Assembly: GCA_046297455.1 (NCBI GenBank)
Contig: JBKBIT010000001.1
Location: 1 to 64,000, forward strand
Reading direction: 5' to 3'
From: ZYF759 sp046297455
GTDB taxonomy: Bacteria > Pseudomonadota > Alphaproteobacteria > Rhizobiales > Rhizobiaceae
DNA length: 64,000 nt
Below the pieces are notes generated by a model. The model had not been told where the DNA came from and ran no database searches. It saw only the letters and a list, made by a program, of their open reading frames with translations. Shown piece after piece: positions 16,623-25,525 of the stretch; the first letter of the stretch is position 1, and every line of letters starts with the position of its first letter. The translations under genes and the position numbers were made by a program.

Positions 16623-17588
16623 CTACAAGCCCACCTTCTCCCAGACGGCGATGCCGGCAGCCAGATCTTCTATCGCGGCGCCAACCGACTTGAACAGCGT
16701 GATCTCGTCCTCGCTCCCGCGGCCCTGTTTCTGGCCGCGGCAGAGCTCGTAGAGATCGGCCTGGATGTCCTGCCTGGCCAGCGCGCCGCTTTCGAGCGCC
16801 TGCACGATGTCGCCGGCTTCCTTCGTCGCGCCCGCATAGGTATCGACATAGACGCGGGCACGGCGCATCGCCTCGTCGTCGCTTTCGCGCATGGTCGGGG
16901 CGAAGGCGCCGACCAGATCGACATGGGTGCCGGGCTTCAGCCGGGACCCGTGGACCAAAGCCGTCGAAGAGATGGTGGCGCACGAGACGATGTCGGCCTG
17001 GCCGATCTCGTCATCGACATTCTCGGCCACGCGCGCCTCGAAGCCTTCTGCGTTGAGCGATTCGACGAGTTTCCCGGCGTTGTCAGGAGAGCGGTTCCAG
17101 ACGGCAACGCGCTTTATCGGGCGCACGGCCGCATGGGCGCGGACCAGAAACGGCGCGAGCGCCCCCGCACCTACCATCAGCATGCTCGACGCGTCCTTGT
17201 GGGCCAGATAATCCGCCGCAAGTGCAGACGCGCAGGCCGTGCGCCACAGCGTGATGCGCTGTCCGTCGATCAGCGCCCTGGGTTCGCCGGTCTGGCCGTC
17301 GAGCAGCAGGTAGACGCCCATGATGGCCGGCAAGCCCTTGGCGTTGTTGTCGGGCGACACGGTCACGATCTTGACCCCGATATGGCCATCGCCCTCGAAG
17401 CCATCGGCGGCGAAATCGCTCCAGGCCGGCATCAGCAGCAGCGTCGAGGCCGCGCCCGCAGGCCGCTCTACCGTGTGGTGGTGGCGCAGGGGCTGGATGG
17501 CACCCTTCCGGAACGCCTCGCGCAGCGTTTCCACCAGGCCGGCATGGGTCAGCGCGCGGTCGACCTCATCGGCTGAAATGAAGCGCAT
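16623..17588 (-). CDS. Ornithine cyclodeaminase family protein
   Basis: This 321-aa NAD(P)-binding enzyme belongs to the ornithine cyclodeaminase/mu-crystallin family. The N-terminal part contains RKGAIQPLRHHHTVERP and a GVYLLLDGQTGEPRALIDG strand pair; the Rossmann motif is SMLMVGAGALAPFLVRAHA. The conserved LKPGTHVDLVGAF segment follows. Family members include ornithine cyclodeaminase, alanine dehydrogenase and ketimine/pyrroline reductases, so the substrate is open. Confidence 0.85.
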   Translation of the reverse strand: MRFISADEVDRALTHAGLVETLREAFRKGAIQPLRHHHTVERPAGAASTLLLMPAWSDFAADGFEGDGHIGVKIVTVSPDNNAKGLPAIMGVYLLLDGQTGEPRALIDGQRITLWRTACASALAADYLAHKDASSMLMVGAGALAPFLVRAHAAVRPIKRVAVWNRSPDNAGKLVESLNAEGFEARVAENVDDEIGQADIVSCATISSTALVHGSRLKPGTHVDLVGAFAPTMRESDDEAMRRARVYVDTYAGATKEAGDIVQALESGALARQDIQADLYELCRGQKQGRGSEDEITLFKSVGAAIEDLAAGIAVWEKVGL

Positions 17589-17626
17589 GGGTGGCCTCCC
17601 GGTAGCAAGGAATGATGGGCTGAAGA

Positions 17627-17926
17627 TCAGCGCGGGCTGGAGAGCGCGGTTCCGCGCGAAGCCTGCTGCGGCTCGTCATGGTGTTCGCGGGCAGCCTTGC
17701 GGTATTTGCCCTGCTTCAGCCACGTCACCGTGCTGCCAATGATGATGCCGAGTGCCAGCGTCAGAAGCAGCAGCACGAAGAGCGGCGCCTGGATGGTGAG
17801 CGCGGGATTGCCGGGATTGAACGGGTCGAGCGTGAAGACCGCCGGGGCGCGATTGGCCACTGCCAACGCGATCAGCACGATCGCAACCGGAACGACCACG
17901 ACAACCGTGAAAACCCTGTACATCAT
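17627..17926 (-). CDS. LapA-domain (DUF1049) membrane protein
   Basis: This 99-aa protein has two transmembrane helices (about residues 5-25 and 47-70) separated by a short loop, LDPFNPGNPALTIQAP, and a charged cytoplasmic tail. This is the LapA/LPS-assembly-protein-A-like pattern. It lies just downstream of ihfB, a neighbourhood shared with many alphaproteobacteria. In gammaproteobacteria LapA acts with LapB to tune LpxC proteolysis; no lapB is seen here, so that role is only suggestive. Confidence 0.75.
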   Translation of the reverse strand: MMYRVFTVVVVVPVAIVLIALAVANRAPAVFTLDPFNPGNPALTIQAPLFVLLLLTLALGIIIGSTVTWLKQGKYRKAAREHHDEPQQASRGTALSSPR

Positions 17927-17949
17927 GCCGCTTTCTGCCTGCGCCGTCT

Positions 17950-18243
17950 TTAAGAGGAGTGGCCGCCCGAGTTCAGGCGGTCACGCAGTTCCTTGCCCGA
18001 CTTGAAGGTGGGCACCCACTTTTCCTCGACCTCAACGGCATCGCCCGTCCGCGGGTTGCGTCCGACACGCGCCGGGCGGTTCTTGACCGAGAACGCGCCG
18101 AACCCGCGCAACTCAACGCGGTTTCCTTCGGCAAGCGCTTCGCTGATCTCATCCAGTATCGCGTTGACGATGTTCTCGACATCCCGCAAGTACAAATGAG
18201 GGTTGCGGTTGGCAATCGTCTGCACGAGCTCCGACTTGATCAT
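17950..18243 (-). CDS. ihfB: Integration host factor beta subunit
   Basis: This 97-aa DNA-bending protein forms a heterodimer with IhfA. The HU/IHF fold is clear, with MIKSELVQTIANRNPHL, helix VENIVNAILDEISEAL and the DNA-intercalating beta arm RPARVGRNPRTGDAV, where the Pro of NPRTG intercalates. The C-terminal KWVPTFKSGKELRDRLN is typical. The in-frame opening extends upstream to 18399, but the conserved N-terminus places the start at 18243. It follows sppA by 58 bp on the same strand. Confidence 0.95.
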   Translation of the reverse strand: MIKSELVQTIANRNPHLYLRDVENIVNAILDEISEALAEGNRVELRGFGAFSVKNRPARVGRNPRTGDAVEVEEKWVPTFKSGKELRDRLNSGGHSS

Positions 18244-18301
18244 TTCGACGTTCCCAGCATCCCTGTAGATACTACTTTTGTTGAAGTCTTTTATTGTTTT
18301 T

Positions 18302-19270
18302 TCAGTCGCTGCTGCGGCCGATTTCAGGTTGCCAGACCGACACCAGCCCGTCAAGGAAGATGCTGTCGGCGCCCAGCCGTGCCAGGAGCCTGTGCTCATC
18401 GGGCAGGCCCAGCATCCAGGCTACCATTGCCGACAGACCGGGAATACCAAGCAAGCCGCCGCTGGTCGAGCGTTCGCGCCATTCGATCACTTCGAGGTCC
18501 GCGTCCACGCCCTGTTCGACCAGCCATGCCTTGGCCACTTCCTCGCCGCCAAGCGCGTCCACCAGCCCGCGCTCAAGCGCCTGGCGTCCCGTATAGATCG
18601 AGCCGTCCGCGACCTGCAGGACCTGCGCGCGCGTCAGGTCACGGCGGTCGGTGACGAGATCGACGAACCAGTCATAGCTGTCCAGGACAAGCGCGCGCAG
18701 CATCTCGCGCTCCTCGTCCGTTGTCGGGGTGAAGGGCGAAGGCTCGGCCTTGAGCGGCGAGGATTTGACGGCTTCGTAGCGGACGCCGAGATTTTCCATG
18801 AGGCCGGTGATATCGGGAAACTGGACGAGCACACCGATCGAGCCGACGATGGAGGACTGGCGCGCGACGATATGATCGCTGGCGGTGGCCACCATGTAGC
18901 CGGCCGATGCGGCCAGCGTGCCCACTTCCGCCACCATCGGCTTCTTCTCGGCCAGGTTGCGCAGCGCCTCGAAGATCGCTTCGCCGCCGGTCGTCGTGCC
19001 ACCTGGCGAGCTGACCGCCACGATCACCCCCTTCACGGCGTCGGAATCGCCGATCCGGGCGATGCGTGCCTGCAATTCGCGATTGTCGGTGATCGTGCCT
19101 TCTATGCGGAGCTTGGCAATGTGGTTGGTTACGGTCGACACGTCCCTGAACATCCAGCTTGCCGCCACCACCACGCCGGCTGCCACCAGGATGATGGCTG
19201 CAGCGCGCCAGAAGGTCAGTTTGCGCCGCATGCGTCTGCGGTCGATCATGTCGTCGGCTCTGTTTGCCAT
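18302..19270 (-). CDS. sppA: Signal peptide peptidase SppA, 36K type
   Basis: This 322-aa inner-membrane serine protease degrades cleaved signal peptides. One N-terminal transmembrane helix (about 20-42) follows a basic MIDRRRMRRKL stretch. The S49 domain has the nucleophile Ser in GTLAASAGYMVATASD and the likely general-base Lys in KSSPLKAEPSPF. The length matches the single-domain family rather than the 67K E. coli type. Upstream in-frame codons to 19426 are not conserved, so the ATG at 19270 is preferred. Confidence 0.93.
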   Translation of the reverse strand: MANRADDMIDRRRMRRKLTFWRAAAIILVAAGVVVAASWMFRDVSTVTNHIAKLRIEGTITDNRELQARIARIGDSDAVKGVIVAVSSPGGTTTGGEAIFEALRNLAEKKPMVAEVGTLAASAGYMVATASDHIVARQSSIVGSIGVLVQFPDITGLMENLGVRYEAVKSSPLKAEPSPFTPTTDEEREMLRALVLDSYDWFVDLVTDRRDLTRAQVLQVADGSIYTGRQALERGLVDALGGEEVAKAWLVEQGVDADLEVIEWRERSTSGGLLGIPGLSAMVAWMLGLPDEHRLLARLGADSIFLDGLVSVWQPEIGRSSD

Positions 19271-19550
19271 GAGGGCCTCCGGAGGTTGGCTGCCCGGATC
19301 ATGCCGGTGGCCGGGCTGAGGCCTTTTAGAGCATGGTGCGGGAATGGGGAATGGGGAGAGGCGGTGCTTCTCCATTTGTGAAGTCGCAAACCGGGGCGGA
19401 AAACGGGCCAACCCAAAAAAGCCCATATTCCGGCCGATAGGGCTGTGTTATCGGGCAATACGATTTGCAGTCATGGTCTGGTTGAGCGACGAGGCCGGGC
19501 GCGGCTATGGCGCCGGCGCCGCCAGGGACAGGAAGGCGACAGCCATCACG

Positions 19551-20273
19551 ATGAATGGCGGGAAGAGTGATCGGGACAGTTGGACGCATCCGCCGGGTGT
19601 CGCCGCCGAGACTGCTGCGCGCCAGCGGCGCGCCGAGGAAGCCTTCAAGCTGGCGGTTCGACACTCGCGTCGTGTGCGCCTTCTCAAGATTCTGCTGCCA
19701 ACATTCGTCGGCGTGGCCGCGCTGGTGCTGATCGGTTATTCCTTCATCGGCCTGCCGCGCGGCGTTTCCATCGACCTTGGGGGCACCGCACTCAGGGATG
19801 GGCGCATCGTCATGGCCAACCCCGAACTGGATGGCTTCACGGCCGAGAACCGGCCCTACACGATGCGGGCCGAGCGCGCGAGCCAGGAACTCGGCAACAC
19901 GAGCGTGATCGACCTGGAGGGTATCGGCGCCCGCCTCCCGCTCGATGAAGAGGGGTGGGCCGATCTCAATGCCGGCACCGGCCGCTTCGACCAGAATGCC
20001 AACACGCTCGTGCTCGGCGACGGTATCACGGTGAGGCTCGACCGGGGCGTCACGGCAGTGCTGCGGTCTGCCCGGGTGGACCTCACCGAGGGCAGCATGT
20101 CGACCGTGGAGCCCGTGCGCGTCGAGTTGGAAGGTTCCGAGATATCCGCCGACTCGCTGCAGGTCACGGACCGCGGCAGCGTATTGATATTCGAGAATCG
20201 TGTTCGTATGCAGATCAATGGCCACGGCCTAGGCGCCGCAACGCCGAGCGAGGAGAATTCGGATGCCGACTAG
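19551..20273 (+). CDS. lptC: LPS export protein LptC
   Basis: This bitopic inner-membrane protein (240 aa from 19551) passes LPS from LptBFG to LptA. A basic N-terminus (RHSRRVRLLKILLPT) precedes one transmembrane helix (FVGVAALVLIGYSFIGL), then a periplasmic beta-jellyroll. In-frame ATGs at 19473 and 19344 give longer forms; none has a convincing Shine-Dalgarno, and 19551 gives the usual family length. It overlaps lptA by 11 bp. Confidence 0.85.
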   Translation: MNGGKSDRDSWTHPPGVAAETAARQRRAEEAFKLAVRHSRRVRLLKILLPTFVGVAALVLIGYSFIGLPRGVSIDLGGTALRDGRIVMANPELDGFTAENRPYTMRAERASQELGNTSVIDLEGIGARLPLDEEGWADLNAGTGRFDQNANTLVLGDGITVRLDRGVTAVLRSARVDLTEGSMSTVEPVRVELEGSEISADSLQVTDRGSVLIFENRVRMQINGHGLGAATPSEENSDAD

Positions 20274-20814
20274 GAACACGTCGCGGGCGATCGTCCTGAT
20301 GGCGGCTTGCCTTGCCCTCGGTGCCGTTCCGGCCGCCGCGCAGCAATCGCGCATGACCGGCATGCAACTCAGCGGCGACGAGCCGATCCAGATCGAGAGC
20401 GATCGCCTCGAAGTGCGCGACGGGCAGAACATCGCCATCTTCACCGGCAACGTCGCCGTCACCCAGGGGCAGACGAATATGCGTGCCGGCCGGATGACCG
20501 TCCATTACGGCAGCGGCTCGTCGGCGGGCGCGGCAGGCTCCGCCGACATCGAGCGGATCGAGGTGGAGGGCGGCGTACATCTGCGTTCGGAAGACCAGGT
20601 CGCCACCGGCGACCGCGCCACGTTCGACATGAGGACCGAGATACTGGTGATGTCGGGACAGGAGGTGGTCCTGAGCGAGGGCGACAACGTGATCGTCGGC
20701 TGCCAACTCACGGTCGAAATGGCATCGGGTCGCGCCCAGCTTCAGGGCTGCACCGATGGATCTGGGACGGGCAGGGTGCGAATGCTGCTTCAGCCAGGGT
20801 CGCAGAACCGCTGA
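20263..20814 (+). CDS. lptA: Periplasmic LPS transport protein LptA (OstA-like)
   Basis: This 183-aa protein has a signal peptide (RAIVLMAACLALGAVPAAAQ, cleavage near residue 26) and the OstA-like beta-jellyroll: PIQIESDRLEVRDGQNIAIF, TGNVAVTQGQTNMRAGRMTV. It bridges LptC and outer-membrane LptD. The start lies within lptC and the stop overlaps the lptB start (TGATG), so lptCAB form one translationally coupled unit. Confidence 0.93.
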   Translation: MPTRNTSRAIVLMAACLALGAVPAAAQQSRMTGMQLSGDEPIQIESDRLEVRDGQNIAIFTGNVAVTQGQTNMRAGRMTVHYGSGSSAGAAGSADIERIEVEGGVHLRSEDQVATGDRATFDMRTEILVMSGQEVVLSEGDNVIVGCQLTVEMASGRAQLQGCTDGSGTGRVRMLLQPGSQNR

Positions 20815-21626
20815 TGGCGGCGCTTGGAACCCTCTTCTCGCGCTTTCGGAGTGGAGGCGGTGATGGGCCGCAGCCCGTTGCACCGCGAGACCCCGAGCGG
20901 CTGAAGGGCACCTTGATCGCGCGCGGCTTGAGCAAGAGCTACAAGGGGCGCCAGGTCGTGTCCGGCGTCTCCTTCGGCATCCGGGCCGGTGAGGCGGTCG
21001 GGTTGCTGGGGCCGAACGGTGCCGGCAAGACGACCTGCTTCTACATGGTCACCGGCTTGGTCCCCGTCGACAATGGCACGATCGAGCTGGATGGCCACGA
21101 CGTCACGGCCCTGCCCATGTATCGGCGCGCCCGTCTTGGCGTTGGCTATCTGCCGCAGGAGGCCTCGATCTTTCGCGGGCTGTCCGTCGAGAAGAACATC
21201 CTGGCCATTCTCGAGGTAACCGAGAAGAACCGCGCGCTGCGGCAGCGTCGGCTGGACGAGTTGCTGGAGGAGTTCCACATCTCGCATCTGCGCAAGGCGC
21301 CGTCCATATCGCTGTCGGGCGGCGAGCGCCGGCGACTGGAGATTGCGCGGGCGCTGGCCTCCGATCCGAAGTTCATGCTGCTGGACGAGCCTTTCGCCGG
21401 CGTTGATCCGATTGCCGTGTCGGACATCCAGCAATTGGTGCGTCATCTGACGCAGCGCGGCATCGGCGTGCTTATAACCGATCACAATGTGCGCGAGACG
21501 CTCGGTCTGGTGGAGCGGGCCTACATCATCCATGCCGGTCAGGTGCTGACCCATGGTCTGCCATCGCAGATCGTGGAGAACCCGGATGTCAGGCGGCTTT
21601 ATCTGGGCGAGAGCTTCTCGCTCTGA
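20814..21626 (+). CDS. lptB: LPS export ABC transporter ATPase LptB
   Basis: This 270-aa ATPase powers LPS extraction from the inner membrane with LptF/LptG, which are not in this window. Walker A is GPNGAGKTT, signature LSGGERRRLEIARALA, Walker B FMLLDEPFAGVDP, switch His in ITDHNVRETL. An N-terminal extension of about 30 residues precedes the ATPase core. The ATG at 20814 overlaps the lptA stop. In rhizobia the next gene is normally rpoN; here a convergent redoxin gene follows after six bases. Confidence 0.95.
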   Translation: MAALGTLFSRFRSGGGDGPQPVAPRDPERLKGTLIARGLSKSYKGRQVVSGVSFGIRAGEAVGLLGPNGAGKTTCFYMVTGLVPVDNGTIELDGHDVTALPMYRRARLGVGYLPQEASIFRGLSVEKNILAILEVTEKNRALRQRRLDELLEEFHISHLRKAPSISLSGGERRRLEIARALASDPKFMLLDEPFAGVDPIAVSDIQQLVRHLTQRGIGVLITDHNVRETLGLVERAYIIHAGQVLTHGLPSQIVENPDVRRLYLGESFSL

Positions 21627-21632
21627 AGCGGG

Positions 21633-22193
21633 CTACCAGGAACCGCCCTTCCACTTGATAGAGCAACCGATGGAGGGCGTCTGGTCGGCAGGTCCCTGAC
21701 CAGACTTGGCCACCTGCACCATGGCGTCGAACAGTTCGCGCTTCATGTCCTCGCTTGCCGGGCCGGCGCGGGCAGCGTCCAGCCTGCCGCGATACTGAAG
21801 CTTCAGATCGGCATTGAAGCCGAAGAAGTCGGGCGTGCAGACGGCGCCATAGGCCTTGGCAACGTGCTGCTCCTCGTCGTGCAGGTAGGGGAAATCGATC
21901 CCGTGCTCGCGGGCAAAGGCCTGCATCTTCTCGAAGGAATCCTCGGGGTGGGTGCTGGCGTCATTTGCGTTGATGGCAACGAAGCCGATGCCGAAATTGC
22001 GCAGCTCACGGGCATCGCGCACGATCCGCCCGATGGCGGACTTCACGTAAGGACAATGGTTGCACATGAAGACGACAACCAACCCTCCAGGGCCGGCCTG
22101 CTCGTAGATCTGATGGCGCCTGCCATCCGTGCCAGGCAAGTGGGCATCGACTGCCCGCCAGCCGAAGTCGCATACCGGTGCGGTTTCCGCCAT
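21633..22193 (-). CDS. Thioredoxin-fold redoxin with CNHCPYVK motif
   Basis: This 186-aa soluble protein has an AhpC/TSA-type thioredoxin fold. VVVFMCNHCPYVK provides a CxxC in the redox-active position, followed by FVAINANDASTHPEDSFE and the cis-Pro-type CTPDFFGF. Homologues are annotated as thioredoxin family or peroxiredoxin-like proteins; the CxxC favours thiol-disulfide exchange. No signal peptide is present, so it is cytoplasmic. It precedes nothing on its strand and is convergent with lptB. Confidence 0.85.
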   Translation of the reverse strand: MAETAPVCDFGWRAVDAHLPGTDGRRHQIYEQAGPGGLVVVFMCNHCPYVKSAIGRIVRDARELRNFGIGFVAINANDASTHPEDSFEKMQAFAREHGIDFPYLHDEEQHVAKAYGAVCTPDFFGFNADLKLQYRGRLDAARAGPASEDMKRELFDAMVQVAKSGQGPADQTPSIGCSIKWKGGSW

Positions 22194-22220
22194 CTGTCGT
22201 CTCCCGTCTTGGCCCTCGCG

Positions 22221-22907
22221 TCAGACTGTCTGTCCGACGGCGCGATCGGCCGCGTTGCGAATGGCGGCGATGTTGGCACGATAGGCTTGCGTGTTTCCAC
22301 CCTTGAACACGGCCGAACCCGCAACCAGCACGTCGGCGCCGGCAGCCGCGACCAGTGGCGCTGTCTCCACCGTGACGCCGCCATCGATCTCGATATGGAT
22401 CGGTCGGTCGCCGATCATCGCCTTGACCCGACGCACCTTCTCGACGACGGCCGGTATGAATGCCTGGCCGCCAAATCCCGGATTGACCGTCATCAGAAGA
22501 ATGAGATCGAGCCGGTCCAGCACGTATTCGATCACGCTTTCGGGCGTGGACGGATTGAGCGATACGCCAGCCTTGCGCCCCAGCGCGCGGATGGCCTGCA
22601 GCGAGCGGTCGAGATGCGTGCTGGCCTCGGCATGAACCGTGATGATGTCGGCTCCCGCCTCAGCAAAGGCTTCGAGATAGGGGTCGGCCGGTTCGATCAT
22701 CAGGTGGCAGTCGAAGACCTTGTCGGTCCGGTTGCGAATCGCCTTGATGACCGGCGGGCCGAAGGTGATGTTGGGTACGAAATGGCCATCCATCACGTCG
22801 AGATGGATCCAGTCAGCGCCGGCCTCGACGATTGCATCGACCTCCTCGCCAAGCCGTGAGAAATCCGCCGAAAGCACGGAAGGAGCGATGATGGTGCTGG
22901 AATTCAT
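22221..22907 (-). CDS. rpe: Ribulose-phosphate 3-epimerase
   Basis: This 228-aa TIM-barrel enzyme interconverts ribulose-5-P and xylulose-5-P. Diagnostic segments are IIAPSVLSADFSRLGEEV, the metal-binding HLDVMDGHFVPNITFGPPV and LLMTVNPGFGGQ, plus IEIDGGVTVETAP and the phosphate-binding ADVLVAGSAVF. Length is standard. It lies upstream of the redoxin gene on the minus strand, 27 bp apart. Confidence 0.95.
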   Translation of the reverse strand: MNSSTIIAPSVLSADFSRLGEEVDAIVEAGADWIHLDVMDGHFVPNITFGPPVIKAIRNRTDKVFDCHLMIEPADPYLEAFAEAGADIITVHAEASTHLDRSLQAIRALGRKAGVSLNPSTPESVIEYVLDRLDLILLMTVNPGFGGQAFIPAVVEKVRRVKAMIGDRPIHIEIDGGVTVETAPLVAAAGADVLVAGSAVFKGGNTQAYRANIAAIRNAADRAVGQTV

Positions 22908-23053
22908 GAGTTTCTGGCCGTCCTGTCGAGAGCGATTGGCGCTCGCCTAGCCCGGGTGCGGCCACGTGTCGAGCATTTTCCCCATTGCGGCCTTATTCCT
23001 CTCCGTTAATGATGACGTTGGGGAACAGAAGTGGGCTTGGGAGTAGTTCTGGA

Positions 23054-25354
23054 ATGACTGTCAAGATTAGCCGGCGACGCCTGCTTGCCGGCACTGCTGC
23101 GTTGGGGCTTTCGGGCTCAATATTGTCGATGCATCCTGGCGCCTTGAACGCGGAAGACTCGCAATCTGTACGCCGCAATCTCGCTCTGCTTATCGCTGTC
23201 AATGACTATCCTGAGCTAGGCGAACGAGCCAATCTTCTGGGACCCAACAACGATGTTGACCTCGTCCGGGAGTTCTTCCTCACCCACCCGTCCTTGAGGT
23301 TCGAGCCCGACGACATTCGCGTTCTGGCTGACGGGATCGAAGCAGTCGGCTTGCCGAATTTGAGCAATATCGTTTCGGAACTCGACAGGCTGGCCGACAC
23401 GGCTGGCGAAGGCGATTTCGTCTATATTCATTTTTCCGGTCATGGCGCGCAGCAGGTCGCGGCCGATCCATCCACCGAACCCGACGGGATGGACGAGGTA
23501 TTCCTGCCGAGCGACACCGGCGCCTGGGATGAAGAGCGCCAGGAAAACCCCAATGTCCTGCGCGATTTCCTGATTGGCGAACATCTTCAGCGGATTCGCG
23601 ACAAGGGTGCCTTCGTGTGGGCCGTCTTCGATTGCTGCCATTCGGGAACGATGACGCGGGCAATCGATATCCAGGACGAGGTCGAACGCAAGCTCGACAA
23701 TGACGTGCTTGGCATTCCCGATGACGTGGTGGCCGCGGCAGCGGCCGCGGGAGCTGCTGCTTGGCGCGGCACCGATCCACGCCAGAGGCGGTCGGGCATC
23801 GTCGGGGAGATCGGCCAGGATGAACCCGGTGCGACGCGCTCGCTGTCTGGCGACGGCGGCGCGCCGGCCGGTGGCATGGTCGCCTTCTTCGCCTCGCAGA
23901 CCGTGGAGACGACGCCCGAAATGCTGCTGCCGCGCGGCAGCCGGGATGCGCGGCAGCTGGGGCTCTTCACGCACACGCTGTTTTCCCGGCTGGCCGAGAA
24001 TCCCAACGTCACCTACCGACAGCTGGGCCAGGGCATTCTGCAGGCCTATGCCGCCGAGAACCGGACGCGACCGACGCCGCTCTTCGAGGGCCTGCTCGAC
24101 GCACCGGCTTTCGGCACGTTCGCGTCGGCCATGGTCGCCCAGTGGCCTATCAGGCATGAAGGCAACTCCATCGAGGTCGCGGCCGGCAGCCTGCACAGGC
24201 TGGCGCCAGGCACGAAGCTGGCTATCGTGCCGCTTGCCGGTTCGCCTGACGAGGACGCGCAGGGCTTTCTGGAAGTCAGCGCCACGATGACCATGCGCAG
24301 CCGGCTGCGCCCCATCGAACACGAAGGCCTGCCCCGCCTGCTCCCGAAACAGATCCCCCGAGGCGCCTATGCGCGGCTTGCCGAAACGGTGGTCGATTTC
24401 GAAATGACGGTTGCCCGGCCGGGGTCTAACCGCCTGAGCGATCAGGATTTGGAGGCAGCCAATGCGCTGCTCGAGGAGATCGTGGCGGACCGCACGCGGC
24501 CGATGAATATCCGGCTGGTCGATGCAGGCGAAAGTGCGGATCTCAACCTTGTCGTGATGAGCGAGCGCGACGCCCATGAGCTGACGGAGCCCGGGGCCAC
24601 GTCAGCGGCCTTCAGCGGCTCGGCCGAAACTCCGGTGCTGTGGCTGTTGCCGCCCTCCCACGAACTCTCGCTGGAGCCGGGGCGACGTCCACCCTCCGTC
24701 GCCCTTTTCGACCGGCATGCGGCCAATGGCCGTGCGGTCATCAACGAATCCGCGCGCGAAGACCTCGCGCACAACCTGCTGATGGTGTTCCGCGCGTTGA
24801 GCCTGGCGCGGCTGTCAGGAGTCGCGGATGCCCGCCTGAACGGCTTCGACATCCGCTTCCGGCTGGAGCGCGCGCCAAGTTTCGAAGCGGAAACGCTAGA
24901 AGAGGGTCGCGTGCCGGTCGTGCACCCCGACGACGAAATGTTCATCGAGGCGACCAATGCCTCCGGGCGTCCGGTCGATATCAACATCCTCTATATCGGA
25001 AGCGACTATTCGATCACGCACATCATGGCAGAGCGACTGCATCCGGGCTCCAGCATTCCGGAGGCCGAACAAGGCTTGTTCTATTTCACGCCGGACAGTT
25101 TCGGTATCGAGCGGATGGTCGTGGTGCTGACCGAAGCCGAACCGATGTCGGCACTGCACGATTTGCACTTCCTTGCACAGGACGGTGTTCGCACCCGCGC
25201 TGCCGGATCGGGGGGGGATGGATTGATGGGCATGTTGAGCGATCTCGGTCTGGCGGCGCCTACGCGATCTATTGCCACCAGAAGAAACCGATCGACCGCG
25301 ACCAATACGGCCTTGATGATCATGCCGGTCGAAAACTTGCCGCGAGAGAATTAA
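23054..25354 (+). CDS. Exported caspase-like (peptidase C14) protein
   Basis: This protein of 766 aa carries a Tat-like signal (ISRRRLLAGTAALGLSGS), so it is probably exported. The caspase domain (about 40-360) has the catalytic His in YIHFSGHGAQ and Cys in AVFDCCHSGTMTRA. An Ala-rich insert and a basic/acidic linker (RRSGIVGEIGQDEPG) lie within the domain and could be a processing loop. The C-terminal part contains a segment (VDINILYIGSDYSITHI) like DUF4384 domains often fused to bacterial caspases. ATG 23054 is preferred over 22985 because it starts the signal. It is followed by a secreted trypsin-like protease. Substrate unknown. Confidence 0.85.
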   Translation: MTVKISRRRLLAGTAALGLSGSILSMHPGALNAEDSQSVRRNLALLIAVNDYPELGERANLLGPNNDVDLVREFFLTHPSLRFEPDDIRVLADGIEAVGLPNLSNIVSELDRLADTAGEGDFVYIHFSGHGAQQVAADPSTEPDGMDEVFLPSDTGAWDEERQENPNVLRDFLIGEHLQRIRDKGAFVWAVFDCCHSGTMTRAIDIQDEVERKLDNDVLGIPDDVVAAAAAAGAAAWRGTDPRQRRSGIVGEIGQDEPGATRSLSGDGGAPAGGMVAFFASQTVETTPEMLLPRGSRDARQLGLFTHTLFSRLAENPNVTYRQLGQGILQAYAAENRTRPTPLFEGLLDAPAFGTFASAMVAQWPIRHEGNSIEVAAGSLHRLAPGTKLAIVPLAGSPDEDAQGFLEVSATMTMRSRLRPIEHEGLPRLLPKQIPRGAYARLAETVVDFEMTVARPGSNRLSDQDLEAANALLEEIVADRTRPMNIRLVDAGESADLNLVVMSERDAHELTEPGATSAAFSGSAETPVLWLLPPSHELSLEPGRRPPSVALFDRHAANGRAVINESAREDLAHNLLMVFRALSLARLSGVADARLNGFDIRFRLERAPSFEAETLEEGRVPVVHPDDEMFIEATNASGRPVDINILYIGSDYSITHIMAERLHPGSSIPEAEQGLFYFTPDSFGIERMVVVLTEAEPMSALHDLHFLAQDGVRTRAAGSGGDGLMGMLSDLGLAAPTRSIATRRNRSTATNTALMIMPVENLPREN

Positions 25355-25525
25355 TATTCTCTTTCTAAAGATATATCATTATTTTACATCTAGATGGCCA
25401 TTTTCTTTTCTTTATATTGATACAATTTCGTCGGTTTACCGACATCATCGAGTATCAACGTGTTTTCTGTCGTGATTGTCACGACGATGATTTGGGATCA
25501 TCCGTCTCAGGAGGTTAGATTGAAA
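25355..25525. other. AT-rich spacer between caspase and trypsin genes
   Basis: These 171 bases are clearly richer in A and T than the surroundings, especially 25350-25440 (for example TAAAGATATATCATTATTTT). No terminator hairpin for the caspase gene is visible. The spacer probably holds the trypsin gene's promoter and may mark a recombination junction, but no direct repeats or integrase remnants were found. Confidence 0.5.

Noticed and set aside
23216..24577. A 453-codon minus-strand frame opposite the caspase-like gene
   Set aside because: Antisense shadow; the plus strand carries the Tat-like signal and caspase motifs.
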